From: Chitinophagales bacterium 65-1
GTDB lineage: Bacteria > Bacteroidota > Bacteroidia > Chitinophagales > Chitinophagaceae
Direction: 5' to 3'
DNA length: 51,023 nt
Assembly: GCA_002050465.1 (NCBI GenBank)
Contig: MWYX01000050.1
Location: 1 to 51,023 of the forward strand
The position numbers and the translations under genes were made by a program. Below, one piece after another: positions 17,544 to 26,973 of this stretch. Position 1 is the first letter of the stretch; each line of letters starts with the position of its first letter. Below the pieces are notes generated by a model that saw nothing but the letters and a program-made list of their open reading frames with translations, was not told the DNA's origin and made no database searches.

Positions 17544-17831
17544 ATGAATAATCTTGAAACACATATTAAATCCGTTAACGAAAAACTTCAGCAGTTATTA
17601 AAAAAACATATTGCTTTAAAAAAAGATAATGAAAACCTGAGAGAGGAACTTAAGAAGTGTAAAGAAAAGGAAGCAGAATATAAATATGCCCTGCATGATC
17701 TTGACCAAAAGGTATATGTTTTAAAAGCGGCATCGGGTCAAATGAGTGAAGTAGATCAAAAAGAATTTGAAAAACGAATTAACCAATATATAAAAGAGAT
17801 TGATAAGTGCGTTGGATTGTTAAGTGATTAA
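17544..17831 (+). CDS. Small coiled-coil protein upstream of zapA
   Basis: A 95-residue, almost entirely helical and highly charged protein. Heptad-like spacing of Leu/Ile/Val runs through NNLETHIKSVNEKLQQLLKK and EDNLREELKK-like KDNENLREELKKCKEKEAEY, predicting a coiled coil over about residues 3-60, with a second short helix (EFEKRINQYIKEIDKCVGLL) at the C-terminus. It lies 2 bp before zapA and almost certainly shares its operon. By size, coiled-coil character and position it may be a division-associated partner of ZapA, functionally like ZapB, but there is no sequence proof. It begins just after the long hairpin at 17457-17528. Confidence 0.78.
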   Translation: MNNLETHIKSVNEKLQQLLKKHIALKKDNENLREELKKCKEKEAEYKYALHDLDQKVYVLKAASGQMSEVDQKEFEKRINQYIKEIDKCVGLLSD

Positions 17832-17833
17832 TT

Positions 17834-18121
17834 ATGGAAGACCAACTCATCCCAATAAATATTTTAATCGGCGACAGAAGCTATCGCATAAAAAGCCTGC
17901 CTAAGGACGAAGAAATAATCCGGAAAACCTTAAAAATAATCAACGATAAAATAATAGAGTTTAAAACACAGTTTGCCGGTAAGGATATGCAGGATTATAT
18001 TGCTATGGTGTTAATTTGGTATGCTACCCAGGCTGCTTCAGGCGGTAATGATCAGCAAATAGAAGGTGAATTTCAAAAAATTCTTTCAGGCCTGGAGCAT
18101 CAGATTGATAAGGTATTATAG
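17834..18121 (+). CDS. zapA: Cell division protein ZapA
   Basis: A 95-residue ZapA homologue, a cytoplasmic protein that bundles FtsZ filaments at the division site. The N-terminal globular part has the family pattern IPINILIGDRSYRIKSLPKD followed by EEIIRKTLKIINDKIIEF. The C-terminal half is a helix suited to coiled-coil tetramerisation, and the alanine/tyrosine segment DYIAMVLIWYATQAASGG is typical of Bacteroidota members. It starts 2 bp after the coiled-coil gene, which implies translational coupling. rny follows after 125 bp in which I see no further gene. Confidence 0.88.
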   Translation: MEDQLIPINILIGDRSYRIKSLPKDEEIIRKTLKIINDKIIEFKTQFAGKDMQDYIAMVLIWYATQAASGGNDQQIEGEFQKILSGLEHQIDKVL

Positions 18122-18246
18122 GCCTTACCTCGGTTGTCCATTAATTTCCACACTTTTTATTTATCTTCGTTTTATTACGATTCTCATTTGAGTATAAGAT
18201 TATTAAGCAGTAAAGATTATGAACCGTTCTAAAATAAAAATTATCA

Positions 18247-19809
18247 ATGACAGAAATACTTCCAATAATTATTGGCATTGCCGCATTAATAGCAGGTATC
18301 CTGCTGGGTAAGTTCCTCTTCGCAAAAAACACTAAAAAACAGTTAGAAGAAGCAGATCAACAGGCACAAAAAATTATCTCGGACGCAAAAACTCAAGCTG
18401 AAACCTTGAAGAAGGAGAAATTACTGGAGGCTAAAGAACAATTTGTTCAAATTAAAGCCGATCATGATAAAGAGGTATTCCAACGTAATCAAAAACTAAG
18501 TGAAGCGGAGAACAGGCTTAAGCAAAAAGAACAATCTGTAAACCAAAAGGATCAGGGCATTGCCAAGATGCTTAAAGATAATGAGGTTATAAAAGAGAAC
18601 CTTAACCGCCAGCTTGAAGTGGTAAATATTAAGCGTACTGAACTTGAAAAACACCAGGAAGAGCACATACGCAGGCTCGAAAAAGTTGCCGGCTTAACAG
18701 CAGACGAAGCAAAGACACAATTAATAGAAAGTTTGAAGCAGGAGGCACATTCCCAGGCGCTCAGCATCCAGCAGGAAATTATTGATGATGCAAAGCTTAG
18801 AGCTAATAAAGAAGCAAGAAAACTTATCATTCAAACTATTCAGCGTACAGCTGCGGAGCAGGCTATTGAAAATGCAATAACTGTTTTTAACCTCGAAAGT
18901 GATGAAATAAAGGGTTCTATAATTGGGAGGGAAGGAAGAAATATACGTGCAATAGAAGCTGCAACAGGTGTAGATCTTATAGTTGATGATACTCCGGAGG
19001 CAATCATTCTTTCTTCATTTGATCCCCTGCGTCGTGAGATAGCCAGACTATCATTGCAGCGTTTAGTAGCTGATGGTCGTATTCACCCGGCACGTATTGA
19101 AGAGGTGGTAGAAAAAACCCGTAAACAATTAGAAGATCAAATAATAGAGATTGGTGAAAGAACGGTAATTGAACTCGGTATTCATGGCCTCCATAAAGAA
19201 TTGGTTCGTATTGTTGGTAAAATGCGGTTCCGTTCTTCTTATGGCCAAAATCTGTTGATGCACAGCCGCGAAGTAGCAAATCTTTGTGGTATAATGGCTG
19301 CCGAACTGGGAATGAATGCAAAACTTGCTAAGCGAGCCGGCCTTTTACATGATATAGGGAAGGTTCCCGATGAAGAAACCGAATTAAGCCATGCTTTGCT
19401 TGGAATGAAGCTGGCAGAAAAATATGGTGAAAATCCTGCGGTTTGTAACGCTATTGGCGCCCATCATGATGAAGTGGAAATGCAATATGTCATCTCTCCT
19501 ATTGTTCAGGCATGTGACTCTATGAGCGGTGCCAGACCGGGAGCCCGCCGGGAAATTATGCAGCAATACCTGCAACGTATAAAAGATTTGGAAAATACTG
19601 CTCTCGGTTATCCAGGGGTTGAGAAAGCATATGCAATCCAGGCCGGACGTGAATTACGGGTTATTGTTGAAGCTGATAAAGTATCAGATATTGACAGTGA
19701 TAAACTGAGTTTTGAGATTGCCCAGAAAATTCAAACCGAAATGACCTATCCCGGACAGATAAAGGTTACGGTTATTAGGGAAAAAAGAGCGGTGAACATT
19801 GCGAGGTAA
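18247..19809 (+). CDS. rny: Ribonuclease Y
   Basis: A 520-residue membrane-anchored endoribonuclease that starts mRNA decay. The N-terminal transmembrane helix (about 4-24, [20 protein letters not shown]) is followed by a long coiled coil (about 30-200), a KH domain with [17 protein letters not shown] (227-243), and an HD domain with the metal-binding HD pair H368-D369 in [14 protein letters not shown] plus [10 protein letters not shown]. The C-terminus ([17 protein letters not shown]) is the conserved family end. All catalytic motifs are intact. It lies downstream of zapA on the same strand, a gene order I recall from other Bacteroidota. A TATCTTCG element in the upstream gap (18162-18169) may be its own promoter. 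Confidence 0.97.
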   Translation: MTEILPIIIGIAALIAGILLGKFLFAKNTKKQLEEADQQAQKIISDAKTQAETLKKEKLLEAKEQFVQIKADHDKEVFQRNQKLSEAENRLKQKEQSVNQKDQGIAKMLKDNEVIKENLNRQLEVVNIKRTELEKHQEEHIRRLEKVAGLTADEAKTQLIESLKQEAHSQALSIQQEIIDDAKLRANKEARKLIIQTIQRTAAEQAIENAITVFNLESDEIKGSIIGREGRNIRAIEAATGVDLIVDDTPEAIILSSFDPLRREIARLSLQRLVADGRIHPARIEEVVEKTRKQLEDQIIEIGERTVIELGIHGLHKELVRIVGKMRFRSSYGQNLLMHSREVANLCGIMAAELGMNAKLAKRAGLLHDIGKVPDEETELSHALLGMKLAEKYGENPAVCNAIGAHHDEVEMQYVISPIVQACDSMSGARPGARREIMQQYLQRIKDLENTALGYPGVEKAYAIQAGRELRVIVEADKVSDIDSDKLSFEIAQKIQTEMTYPGQIKVTVIREKRAVNIAR

Positions 19810-19851
19810 ATGTTTCAGACGTTAAGAAGTTCCACAGGTTCAATAAGTTCT

Positions 19852-19907
19852 TTAAACTTTTGAACCCTTGAACCTTTTAAACTTTTGAACTCTTTAATCC
19901 TTTGAAA
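19852..19907. repeat. Octanucleotide array (TTGAACCT-like) x7 before rplS
   Basis: Seven octamers in exact phase: TTAAACTT, TTGAACCC, TTGAACCT, TTTAAACT, TTTGAACT, CTTTAATC, CTTTGAAA. The last unit supplies the TTTG of the rplS -33 element. Confidence 0.8.
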
Positions 19908-19931
19908 CCTTTTAAACTTTCCTTACCTTTG
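19901..19931 (+). promoter_or_regulatory. rplS promoter, TTTG-N19-TACCTTTG
   Basis: TTTG at 19901-19904 and TACCTTTG at 19924-19931 are separated by exactly 19 bp, a full match to the Bacteroidota housekeeping promoter. The ATG of rplS is 20 bp downstream. Confidence 0.8.
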
Positions 19932-19950
19932 CGCTCTTAAAATTAAAGTC

Positions 19951-20301
19951 ATGGATGCTGTAGCTTTTGTTCACGAGCAATTAACTGCAAAAAAAGAATT
20001 ACCCAAATTTAAAGCCGGGGATAACATAACTGTTAACTATAAAATTCAGGAAGGCACTAAAGAGCGTATCCAAAGCTTTAAAGGTGATGTTATCAAGCGG
20101 CAGGGCGAAGGTGGTACAGCAACATTTACTGTACGTAAAATTAGCGATGGTATTGGTGTTGAACGTTTATTCCCCCTATTCTCACCCAACATTGACAGTA
20201 TTCAATTACATAAAGTTGGAAGAGTTCGCCGTACAAAACTGTATTTCCTTAGGGAAAGAAGCGGAAAGAGTGCCCGTATCAAGGAAAAAAGAATGAAATA
20301 A
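19951..20301 (+). CDS. rplS: 50S ribosomal protein L19
   Basis: A 116-residue L19 protein of the large subunit at the 30S interface. Conserved features are the N-terminal helix ([20 protein letters not shown]), [51 protein letters not shown] and the basic end [22 protein letters not shown]. Length is normal. It has its own consensus promoter and is followed by a strong terminator, so it is a single-gene unit here rather than part of an rpsP-rimM-trmD-rplS operon. rpsP and rimM sit 20 kb away in this window and trmD is not seen. Confidence 0.98.
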   Translation: MDAVAFVHEQLTAKKELPKFKAGDNITVNYKIQEGTKERIQSFKGDVIKRQGEGGTATFTVRKISDGIGVERLFPLFSPNIDSIQLHKVGRVRRTKLYFLRERSGKSARIKEKRMK

Positions 20302-20328
20302 TAGTCTTAATAAAATTATAATGTTTAG

Positions 20329-20358
20329 CCGAAGGCCATGAAGCCTTCGGTTTTTTAT
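20329..20358 (+). terminator. Rho-independent terminator after rplS
   Basis: A perfect 8-bp stem CCGAAGGC / GCCTTCGG with loop CATGAA, followed by TTTTTT, starts 28 bp after the rplS stop. Confidence 0.93.
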
Positions 20359-20412
20359 TTAATATTGAATGAGGGTTAATTCACAAGATCTATTTACCCA
20401 GAATAATAAAAA

Positions 20413-20535
20413 ATGAAAAAGACAGTAGTTATTGCTTTGCTGTTCATGCTATTCACATCAGGTTGTTCCCGCGGACTTACAACCTATGAAGCTGCCAATG
20501 GGAAACAAAAGTGCCAAAGAACATACATTAAATAA
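20413..20535 (+). CDS. 40-residue putative small lipoprotein
   Basis: ATG at 20413 opens a 40-codon frame. A Lys-rich N-terminus (MKKTVVIALLFMLFTSGC) and hydrophobic core end in a Cys at residue 18, fitting a lipoprotein signal with a relaxed lipobox (FTSGC). The mature peptide would be only about 23 residues (SRGLTTYEAANGKQKCQRTYIK) with a second Cys. I recall similar Bacteroidota peptides in which a YEAANGKxKC segment follows a lipobox, but have no function for them. It lies between the rplS terminator and the tatA promoter, so it would be an independent transcript. Confidence 0.5.
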   Translation: MKKTVVIALLFMLFTSGCSRGLTTYEAANGKQKCQRTYIK

Positions 20536-20622
20536 ATTTGTACATCTTCATTTTAATTTATTTCGTAAATAATTAAACAGTTGTTATTTTTTAGTAATTT
20601 CAATTAGGTTATTTAAATAATG

Positions 20623-20630
20623 TATCTTTG
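20623..20630 (+). promoter_or_regulatory. -7 element for tatA
   Basis: TATCTTTG matches TAnnTTTG and lies 19 bp before the tatA ATG. The -33 region at 19-bp spacing is TCAA, so only the -7 half fits. Confidence 0.45.
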
Positions 20631-20649
20631 AACTCCTAATTTTAATATT

Positions 20650-20952
20650 ATGTTAGTAGCATTTTTAAACACATTTTTCCTTCTTTCCATGCCAGGCGGA
20701 TCGGAGTGGATATTAATACTTTTGGTTGTCTTATTATTTTTTGGTGGAAGAAAAATTCCTGACCTGATGAGAGGTATTGGACGTGGGGTTCGTGAATTCA
20801 ATGATGCCAAGACCAATGTGAAAAATGAGATTGAAGCAGGCATGAGCGAAAAAGATAAAAAAGAAAAGGAAGCCGAACTTGAAGTAAAGCAGGCACAGGA
20901 AAGATTGCGGCAGACACAGGCAGCGCATATGCAAACTGAATTGCCTAAATAA
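20650..20952 (+). CDS. tatA: Twin-arginine translocase subunit TatA/TatB family
   Basis: A 100-residue Tat component. After a short lead (MLVAFLNTFFLLSMPGG) comes one transmembrane helix (about 18-33, EWILILLVVLLFFGG) ending in the conserved Phe-Gly hinge (FG, 31-32). The amphipathic helix RKIPDLMRGIGRGVREFNDA and a charged Lys/Glu/Gln-rich tail follow. Together with TatC it forms the channel for folded proteins carrying RR signal peptides; the DUF1501 protein and the superoxide dismutase in this window are plausible clients. An alternative start at 20689 (MPGG) cannot be excluded. It stands alone with its own -7 element and terminator; tatC is not in the window. Confidence 0.92.
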   Translation: MLVAFLNTFFLLSMPGGSEWILILLVVLLFFGGRKIPDLMRGIGRGVREFNDAKTNVKNEIEAGMSEKDKKEKEAELEVKQAQERLRQTQAAHMQTELPK

Positions 20953-20967
20953 ATTTTATTCTATTAG

Positions 20968-21024
20968 AACGGCTGAAGTGTTCGATATCCCTTAATGGAT
21001 TTCCTGCGCTTCAGCCGTTTTTTT
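20968..21024 (+). terminator. Terminator after tatA
   Basis: An 11-bp perfect stem AACGGCTGAAG / CTTCAGCCGTT with a 30-base loop is followed by a run of T. It begins 16 bp after the tatA stop codon. Confidence 0.8.
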
Positions 21025-21043
21025 ATAAATTATTTCCCTTTAA

Positions 21044-22474
21044 TTGTTAGTAACCAAAACTATACAACAATATCAATATGATATTTTCAACCATAAAAAC
21101 GGTTGCGAGAATATAGTTAAGTCTTTTCTTGAAAAAATTGAATCTTATAAACCCCTTAATGCTTTTATTGAAGTATACGAAGAAGAAAGTATAAAACGGG
21201 CAAAGGAGTTAGATACAAAACGAATAAACGGCAATCCATTAGGAAAACTTTATGGAGTTGTTGTAGCGCTTAAAGATGTTATCTGTTATAAAGATCACAA
21301 GATAAGTGCAGCCTCAAATATTTTAATTGGTTTTACTTCTGTTTATAATTCTACCGTAGTTGAAAAATTACTGGCAGAAGACGCTATCATTATTGGTAAC
21401 TGTAATTGTGATGAATTTGCGATGGGCAGTACCAATGAAAATTCTGCTTATGGGAATGTTTTAAATGCATTAGATGAAACAAAAGTTCCGGGAGGATCTT
21501 CAGGAGGTTCGGCAGTAGCCGTACAGGCTGGTATGTGTATGATAAGTTTGGGAAGTGATACGGGAGGGTCAGTAAGGCAGCCGGGAGATTTTTGCGGAAT
21601 TATTGGTTTAAAACCAACTTATGGCAGAATATCAAGGCATGGATTGATTGCTTATGCCTCTTCTTTTGACCAGATAGGGATTTTTGGAAATAATATAGAA
21701 GATGTGGGTCTGGTATTAGAGGTTATTTCAGGTGGGGATGATTATGATAGTACGGCTTCTAATAATAAATTAGAAAAAATTACTGCTTTAAATAATAACT
21801 CTCTATATAGGTTTGTCTATTTAAAAAACGCCTTAAACCACTCCTCTCTGGATCCTGAAATAAAAAATAGAATAGAAAACCTCATTCAAAAACTTAAAAA
21901 AGAGGGTCATGTAGTGGAGGGAATTGATTTTGAGTTATTAGATTATATAGTGCCTGCCTATTATGTTCTGGCCACAGCCGAGGCCTCTAGTAATTTATCC
22001 CGATACGATGGGGTTAGGTATGGAATTAAGGATACATCCGTTACAAATATCACAGAAATGTATACCAAAACCCGAACAATGGGATTTGGAAAGGAAGTAA
22101 AAAGAAGAATTATGTTAGGCACTTTTGTATTAAGTTCCGGATATTATGATGCTTACTTTAGTAAGGCTCAACAAGTTAGAAGATTGTTGGTTGAAGAAAC
22201 GGAAAAGATATTTAAACAATATGATGCTGTTATCTTACCCACTACACCCTGCACTGCCTTCAGTATTGGCCAAATGGAAACAGATCCTGTAGCAATGTAT
22301 TTGGCTGATATCTATACTGTATTTGCTAATCTTACAGGTATTGCCGCTATTTCTTTACCGTTATTTAAACACATTAATAACATGCCTTTTGGAGTGCAGA
22401 TTATGTCAGATAAATACAATGAGGTAACTTTGCTACACATCTCTGAGATGCTTTTGAAGGATTATAAACAATGA
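21044..22474 (+). CDS. gatA: Aspartyl/glutamyl-tRNA amidotransferase subunit A
   Basis: A 476-residue amidase subunit of GatCAB, which converts Glu-tRNA(Gln) to Gln-tRNA(Gln) by releasing ammonia from glutamine. The Ser-cisSer-Lys triad is visible: Lys77 (VVALKDVICY), Ser152 (VPGGSSGGSAVA) and Ser176 (GSDTGGSVRQPGDFCG). The conserved LKPTYGRISRHGLIAYASSFDQ follows. The frame is closed by TAA at 21041, and no early ATG exists, so the start is TTG at 21044, which gives the normal family N-terminus (TIQQYQYDIF). The following transglycosylase gene begins within the gatA stop codon. gatB and gatC are not in the window. Confidence 0.95.
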   Translation: MLVTKTIQQYQYDIFNHKNGCENIVKSFLEKIESYKPLNAFIEVYEEESIKRAKELDTKRINGNPLGKLYGVVVALKDVICYKDHKISAASNILIGFTSVYNSTVVEKLLAEDAIIIGNCNCDEFAMGSTNENSAYGNVLNALDETKVPGGSSGGSAVAVQAGMCMISLGSDTGGSVRQPGDFCGIIGLKPTYGRISRHGLIAYASSFDQIGIFGNNIEDVGLVLEVISGGDDYDSTASNNKLEKITALNNNSLYRFVYLKNALNHSSLDPEIKNRIENLIQKLKKEGHVVEGIDFELLDYIVPAYYVLATAEASSNLSRYDGVRYGIKDTSVTNITEMYTKTRTMGFGKEVKRRIMLGTFVLSSGYYDAYFSKAQQVRRLLVEETEKIFKQYDAVILPTTPCTAFSIGQMETDPVAMYLADIYTVFANLTGIAAISLPLFKHINNMPFGVQIMSDKYNEVTLLHISEMLLKDYKQ

Positions 22475-23616
22475 GAAATATTCTATTCATATTCTTCTGT
22501 CTAATTGTAATAAACTATAATTCTGTAGCAAAAAGCTTTGCATATAATAATTCTTTACAAGTAAGTTCTGTAGATACAATAGTAAAATCTCTGGAGACTG
22601 ATCGGGCTATAGATGAAGTATTAAAATCACGTGAACTTCCCAAAAAAGAAAAGATCGAATACCTGAGCCAGGGAACAAAATATGGCTTTAAAAATCTTTT
22701 TAAAAATTATTCTTACAACCCGTCGATGCCATATTCATCCCAGGTAAATCCTCATGCTGAAGGTTATATGAACGATTACTTACAGGCCCATGGCAGTTAT
22801 CTTCAAAAATTAAAAAGTACATCAGTACTAAAATTTAATTTCATTGATAATATCCTGGCTCAATATGGATTACCTAAGGAATTAAAATATCTCGCTGTTA
22901 TTGAAAGCAATTTAAAAGCTACTGCTACTTCCTGGGTGGGTGCCCGTGGGCCCTGGCAGTTTATGAGCTATACAGCCGAAGGGTATGGTTTACGGGTAAA
23001 TAGTTTTGTTGACGATAGAACAGACTATTATAAAAGCACACATGCGGCTGCCAGATATTTACTATCCTTATACAAAGATCTGAAAGATTGGTTACTTGTT
23101 ATAGCTGCTTATAATGGTGGACCGGGCAGAGTTCATACAGCTATGAGAAAAAGTGGATCAAGAAATTTTTGGGCTTTGCAGAATTATCTGCCCACTGAAT
23201 CAAAAAACCATGTAAAGAAATTTATTGCCACTCATTATATTATGGAAGCAGGTAATAATCTATCGAATATGGATTATTCAGGATTAAATACAGGTAATAA
23301 AATTAAACCAGCAGCTGCAGAAGATTTTACCGGTACTAATGAAGTATTAAAATTATCCGGAAAGTATAATTCTGTAATTATTGCTAAAAACCTTTCCATG
23401 GATATAACGGAATTTAATCGTTTAAATCCCGGCTTTGATATGGCAATGTCATCAGGTGAAACATTTGATCTTAGATTACCCCCCGAGAAAATGAATGTTT
23501 TTGTAACCAATAAATATTCTATTCTAAGTGAGTGTGTTCATGTTTTGTTGAATACTGTTAATGTAGATAATAAAATGGCTTACCCTGGAACTAAAAAAAT
23601 CAAGAAAAAAAATTAA
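22471..23616 (+). CDS. Lytic transglycosylase (MltD-like) with degenerate LysM region
   Basis: A 381-residue exported peptidoglycan lytic transglycosylase. After a signal peptide (about 1-21) and a linker, the SLT domain (about 120-260) has catalytic Glu145 in YLAVIESNLKA, the GARGPWQFM motif, RTDYYKSTHAAARYL and AAYNGGPGR (212-220). It cleaves the MurNAc-GlcNAc bond, leaving anhydro-MurNAc. The C-terminal region (EVLKLSGKYNSVIIAKNLSM, FNRLNPG, GETFDLRLP) looks like a weak LysM module. The ATG overlaps the gatA stop (ATGA), suggesting translational coupling although the functions are unrelated. Its 3' end overlaps the convergent pabB-like gene by 4 bp. Confidence 0.9.
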   Translation: MRNILFIFFCLIVINYNSVAKSFAYNNSLQVSSVDTIVKSLETDRAIDEVLKSRELPKKEKIEYLSQGTKYGFKNLFKNYSYNPSMPYSSQVNPHAEGYMNDYLQAHGSYLQKLKSTSVLKFNFIDNILAQYGLPKELKYLAVIESNLKATATSWVGARGPWQFMSYTAEGYGLRVNSFVDDRTDYYKSTHAAARYLLSLYKDLKDWLLVIAAYNGGPGRVHTAMRKSGSRNFWALQNYLPTESKNHVKKFIATHYIMEAGNNLSNMDYSGLNTGNKIKPAAAEDFTGTNEVLKLSGKYNSVIIAKNLSMDITEFNRLNPGFDMAMSSGETFDLRLPPEKMNVFVTNKYSILSECVHVLLNTVNVDNKMAYPGTKKIKKKN

Positions 23617-24905
23617 TCACTGAGCACTTTTTTCATCGCTTCAATCTTCATCAGGCATTCTTCATATTCATTTTCTGCATCACTATAAAAGGTAATTGCT
23701 GAGCCGGCTGATATACTGATATATTTATTGGTTGAGTTATAAAGTATACTCCTAATTACTACATTAAAATCAAAATCTCCTTCGGGTGTTATGTAACCGA
23801 TTGTACCGGAAAATAATCCACGCTTTGTTTTTTCATATTTTTCAATCAAATTCATAACACTTTTCTTCGGAACCCCCGTCATGGAACCCATCGGAAATGT
23901 TGCTTTTAAAATATCGGAAATACCTGCAGTTTTGTCAATTATACCGCTTACAGTTGAAATCATTTGATGAACCTGGGGAAATGTATAAAGTCCAAAAAGT
24001 TCTTCTACTTTTACTGATCCTTCTATACATACTTTACTTAGATCATTCCGAACAAGATCTACCACCATTACGTTTTCGGATGTTTCTTTTTTGCTATTCA
24101 GTAATTTTTCTTTATTGCTTTTATCTTCTTTTAGATTACTTAAGTTTCTTTTGGAGGTTCCTTTTATAGGCTGCGAAAATATTTTATTGCCAACTTTCCT
24201 TAAATATCTTTCAGGACTGGAACACAAAAGAAATTTGTCGTTACACCTATAAAATGCAGCAAAGGGATTTGGAGAAAGATGACCGAGCTTTAAGTATACA
24301 TCGTGAGGATCTATATTGCAATTTTCAGCATAAAACTCCTGGCAGAAATTTATCTCATAGCAATCTCCACGAATAATATGCCGCTGAATTTGCTTAACTG
24401 TTTGTAAATATTCCTGCTTTGAAAACCTGCTATTTGTTTGGGGTAAGCTTTTTTTTGAAACCTGTTCTTCTGGGGATTCAGAAAGAATTTTTTTAAATAT
24501 ATCATCAGGATCACTTTTAATTATGCCTATTTCTAAACTATTTTTTTTTAAGATCAATACTATTTCAGGTACAAAAAAAAACATGTCCGGAAACTGAATA
24601 CCATCAAAATTATGAGAAGATAAATCCTCTACCTCATTTTTAAGATCATAGCTGAGATGCCCAAATATCCAATCCTGTTCTTCTTTTATAAAACGCTGCA
24701 GCGAATCAAAATTATTCCCAGGCCGGAAAGGCAAGACTTTCTCAGCGCCTGCTGCCAATAAACATTCAAACTCGGGTTCAGAAAAATTATATTGGTGATT
24801 ATCCAATAAGCAAAAAATGTTGAATTGTTTTATCCAACTCAACATTTTAGTTTTAACTTCCGGAAAATTGTTAATGGTGTAAGATGTAAACTTTCTATTC
24901 ACCAT
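23613..24905 (-). CDS. pabB: Aminodeoxychorismate synthase component I (anthranilate synthase I family)
   Basis: A 430-residue chorismate-binding enzyme. The C-terminal chorismate domain has KQEYLQTVKQIQRHIIRGDCYEINFCQEF, NPFAAFYRC, CSSPERYLR, SQPIKGTSKRN (the PIKGT lysine motif), VDLVRNDLSKVC, GSMTGVPKKSVM, RGLFSGTIGYI and ISAGSAITFYSDAENEYEE. The PIKGT-type lysine favours PabB, which makes 4-amino-4-deoxychorismate for folate, over TrpE. TrpE-specific motifs are not seen. The N-terminal third is short and divergent. An acidic-protein gene lies 29 bp upstream on the same strand. No glutamine amidotransferase partner (PabA) is in the window. Confidence 0.9.
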   Translation of the reverse strand: MVNRKFTSYTINNFPEVKTKMLSWIKQFNIFCLLDNHQYNFSEPEFECLLAAGAEKVLPFRPGNNFDSLQRFIKEEQDWIFGHLSYDLKNEVEDLSSHNFDGIQFPDMFFFVPEIVLILKKNSLEIGIIKSDPDDIFKKILSESPEEQVSKKSLPQTNSRFSKQEYLQTVKQIQRHIIRGDCYEINFCQEFYAENCNIDPHDVYLKLGHLSPNPFAAFYRCNDKFLLCSSPERYLRKVGNKIFSQPIKGTSKRNLSNLKEDKSNKEKLLNSKKETSENVMVVDLVRNDLSKVCIEGSVKVEELFGLYTFPQVHQMISTVSGIIDKTAGISDILKATFPMGSMTGVPKKSVMNLIEKYEKTKRGLFSGTIGYITPEGDFDFNVVIRSILYNSTNKYISISAGSAITFYSDAENEYEECLMKIEAMKKVLSD

Positions 24906-24934
24906 TGTTTTATTAATACAAAATAATATAGCCT

Positions 24935-25342
24935 TTAATAATCTTCCTCATCATCATCTATTTCTCTTCCCTCATTAAACAGGTCAAGTGTTTTAAAGTC
25001 ATCATCAAGATCGATATCATCATCTCCTTTACCTTTTATTGAAGGGCCTGTTTTTATTTTTGATTTAGGAATGTCAAATTCTTCAAAATCAGGATCGAAG
25101 TCATCATCTGTCTTTTCCCAATCGTCTTCCACCTCTTCGTCTAGGTCATCATCATTAGCTTTTCCCTTTTTGGCCGATGTGCTTCCTCTTTTTGCAGGTT
25201 TCTCCTCAATGTCATAATTATCGGTATCCTCATCATCGTTTAGATCATCTTTTGAAGACGCCTTTTTTGAGGTAGTATTATTATCACCAGAAGAAGATTT
25301 TTTAATCGGGGCACCTTTCTCCTTATCAAATTTTGATTTCAT
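24935..25342 (-). CDS. Asp/Glu/Lys-rich low-complexity protein
   Basis: A 135-residue, strongly charged protein with no recognisable domain. Blocks of acidic residues (DDLNDDEDTDNYDIEE, DDDLDEEVEDDWEKTDDD, REIDDDEEDY) alternate with Lys/Ser-rich stretches (KKSSSGDNNTTSKKASSK, AKRGSTSAKKGKA). It has no signal peptide and no hydrophobic core, so it should be intrinsically disordered and cytoplasmic. The short pattern F(D/E)EFDIPKSKI in the middle is the only candidate binding motif. It sits between purA and pabB on the same strand. It could be a polyanionic chaperone-like or nucleic-acid-mimic protein; that is speculation. Confidence 0.75.
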   Translation of the reverse strand: MKSKFDKEKGAPIKKSSSGDNNTTSKKASSKDDLNDDEDTDNYDIEEKPAKRGSTSAKKGKANDDDLDEEVEDDWEKTDDDFDPDFEEFDIPKSKIKTGPSIKGKGDDDIDLDDDFKTLDLFNEGREIDDDEEDY

Positions 25343-25442
25343 ATATAATGAGATTAATAATGTAAATTTCTGCGAGTTTTTTAATTAGCCAAAAAATATT
25401 TTGGAAATTTTTGCGGCTAAACTATTTTGTTGTTTGTCGCAA

Positions 25443-26742
<1,300 letters not shown>

Positions 26743-26973
26743 TACAGGTAAAAATAAAATGAAAAAAAGTAAATGCAGTTTATATTTCAGCATTGTTTGA
26801 AAATAGTGGAAAAAGAAACATTCTACGTAAATGAACTAACAATTAAGGCGCAATTATAAGATACTGGAATTAGTGGTATCAATATTCTGCATGAAAAGCT
26901 GAATATAGGTATTCAGTTGAAGTGAGTGACACAACGATGTTTAATAGTAGTGCAAAAGCTAGTCCCAAAAATT

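Noticed and set aside
18122-18246. Possible 6S RNA gene next to zapA
   Set aside because: In E. coli 6S RNA lies beside zapA, but the 125-bp gap here is too short and shows no long rod-like pairing that I can see.
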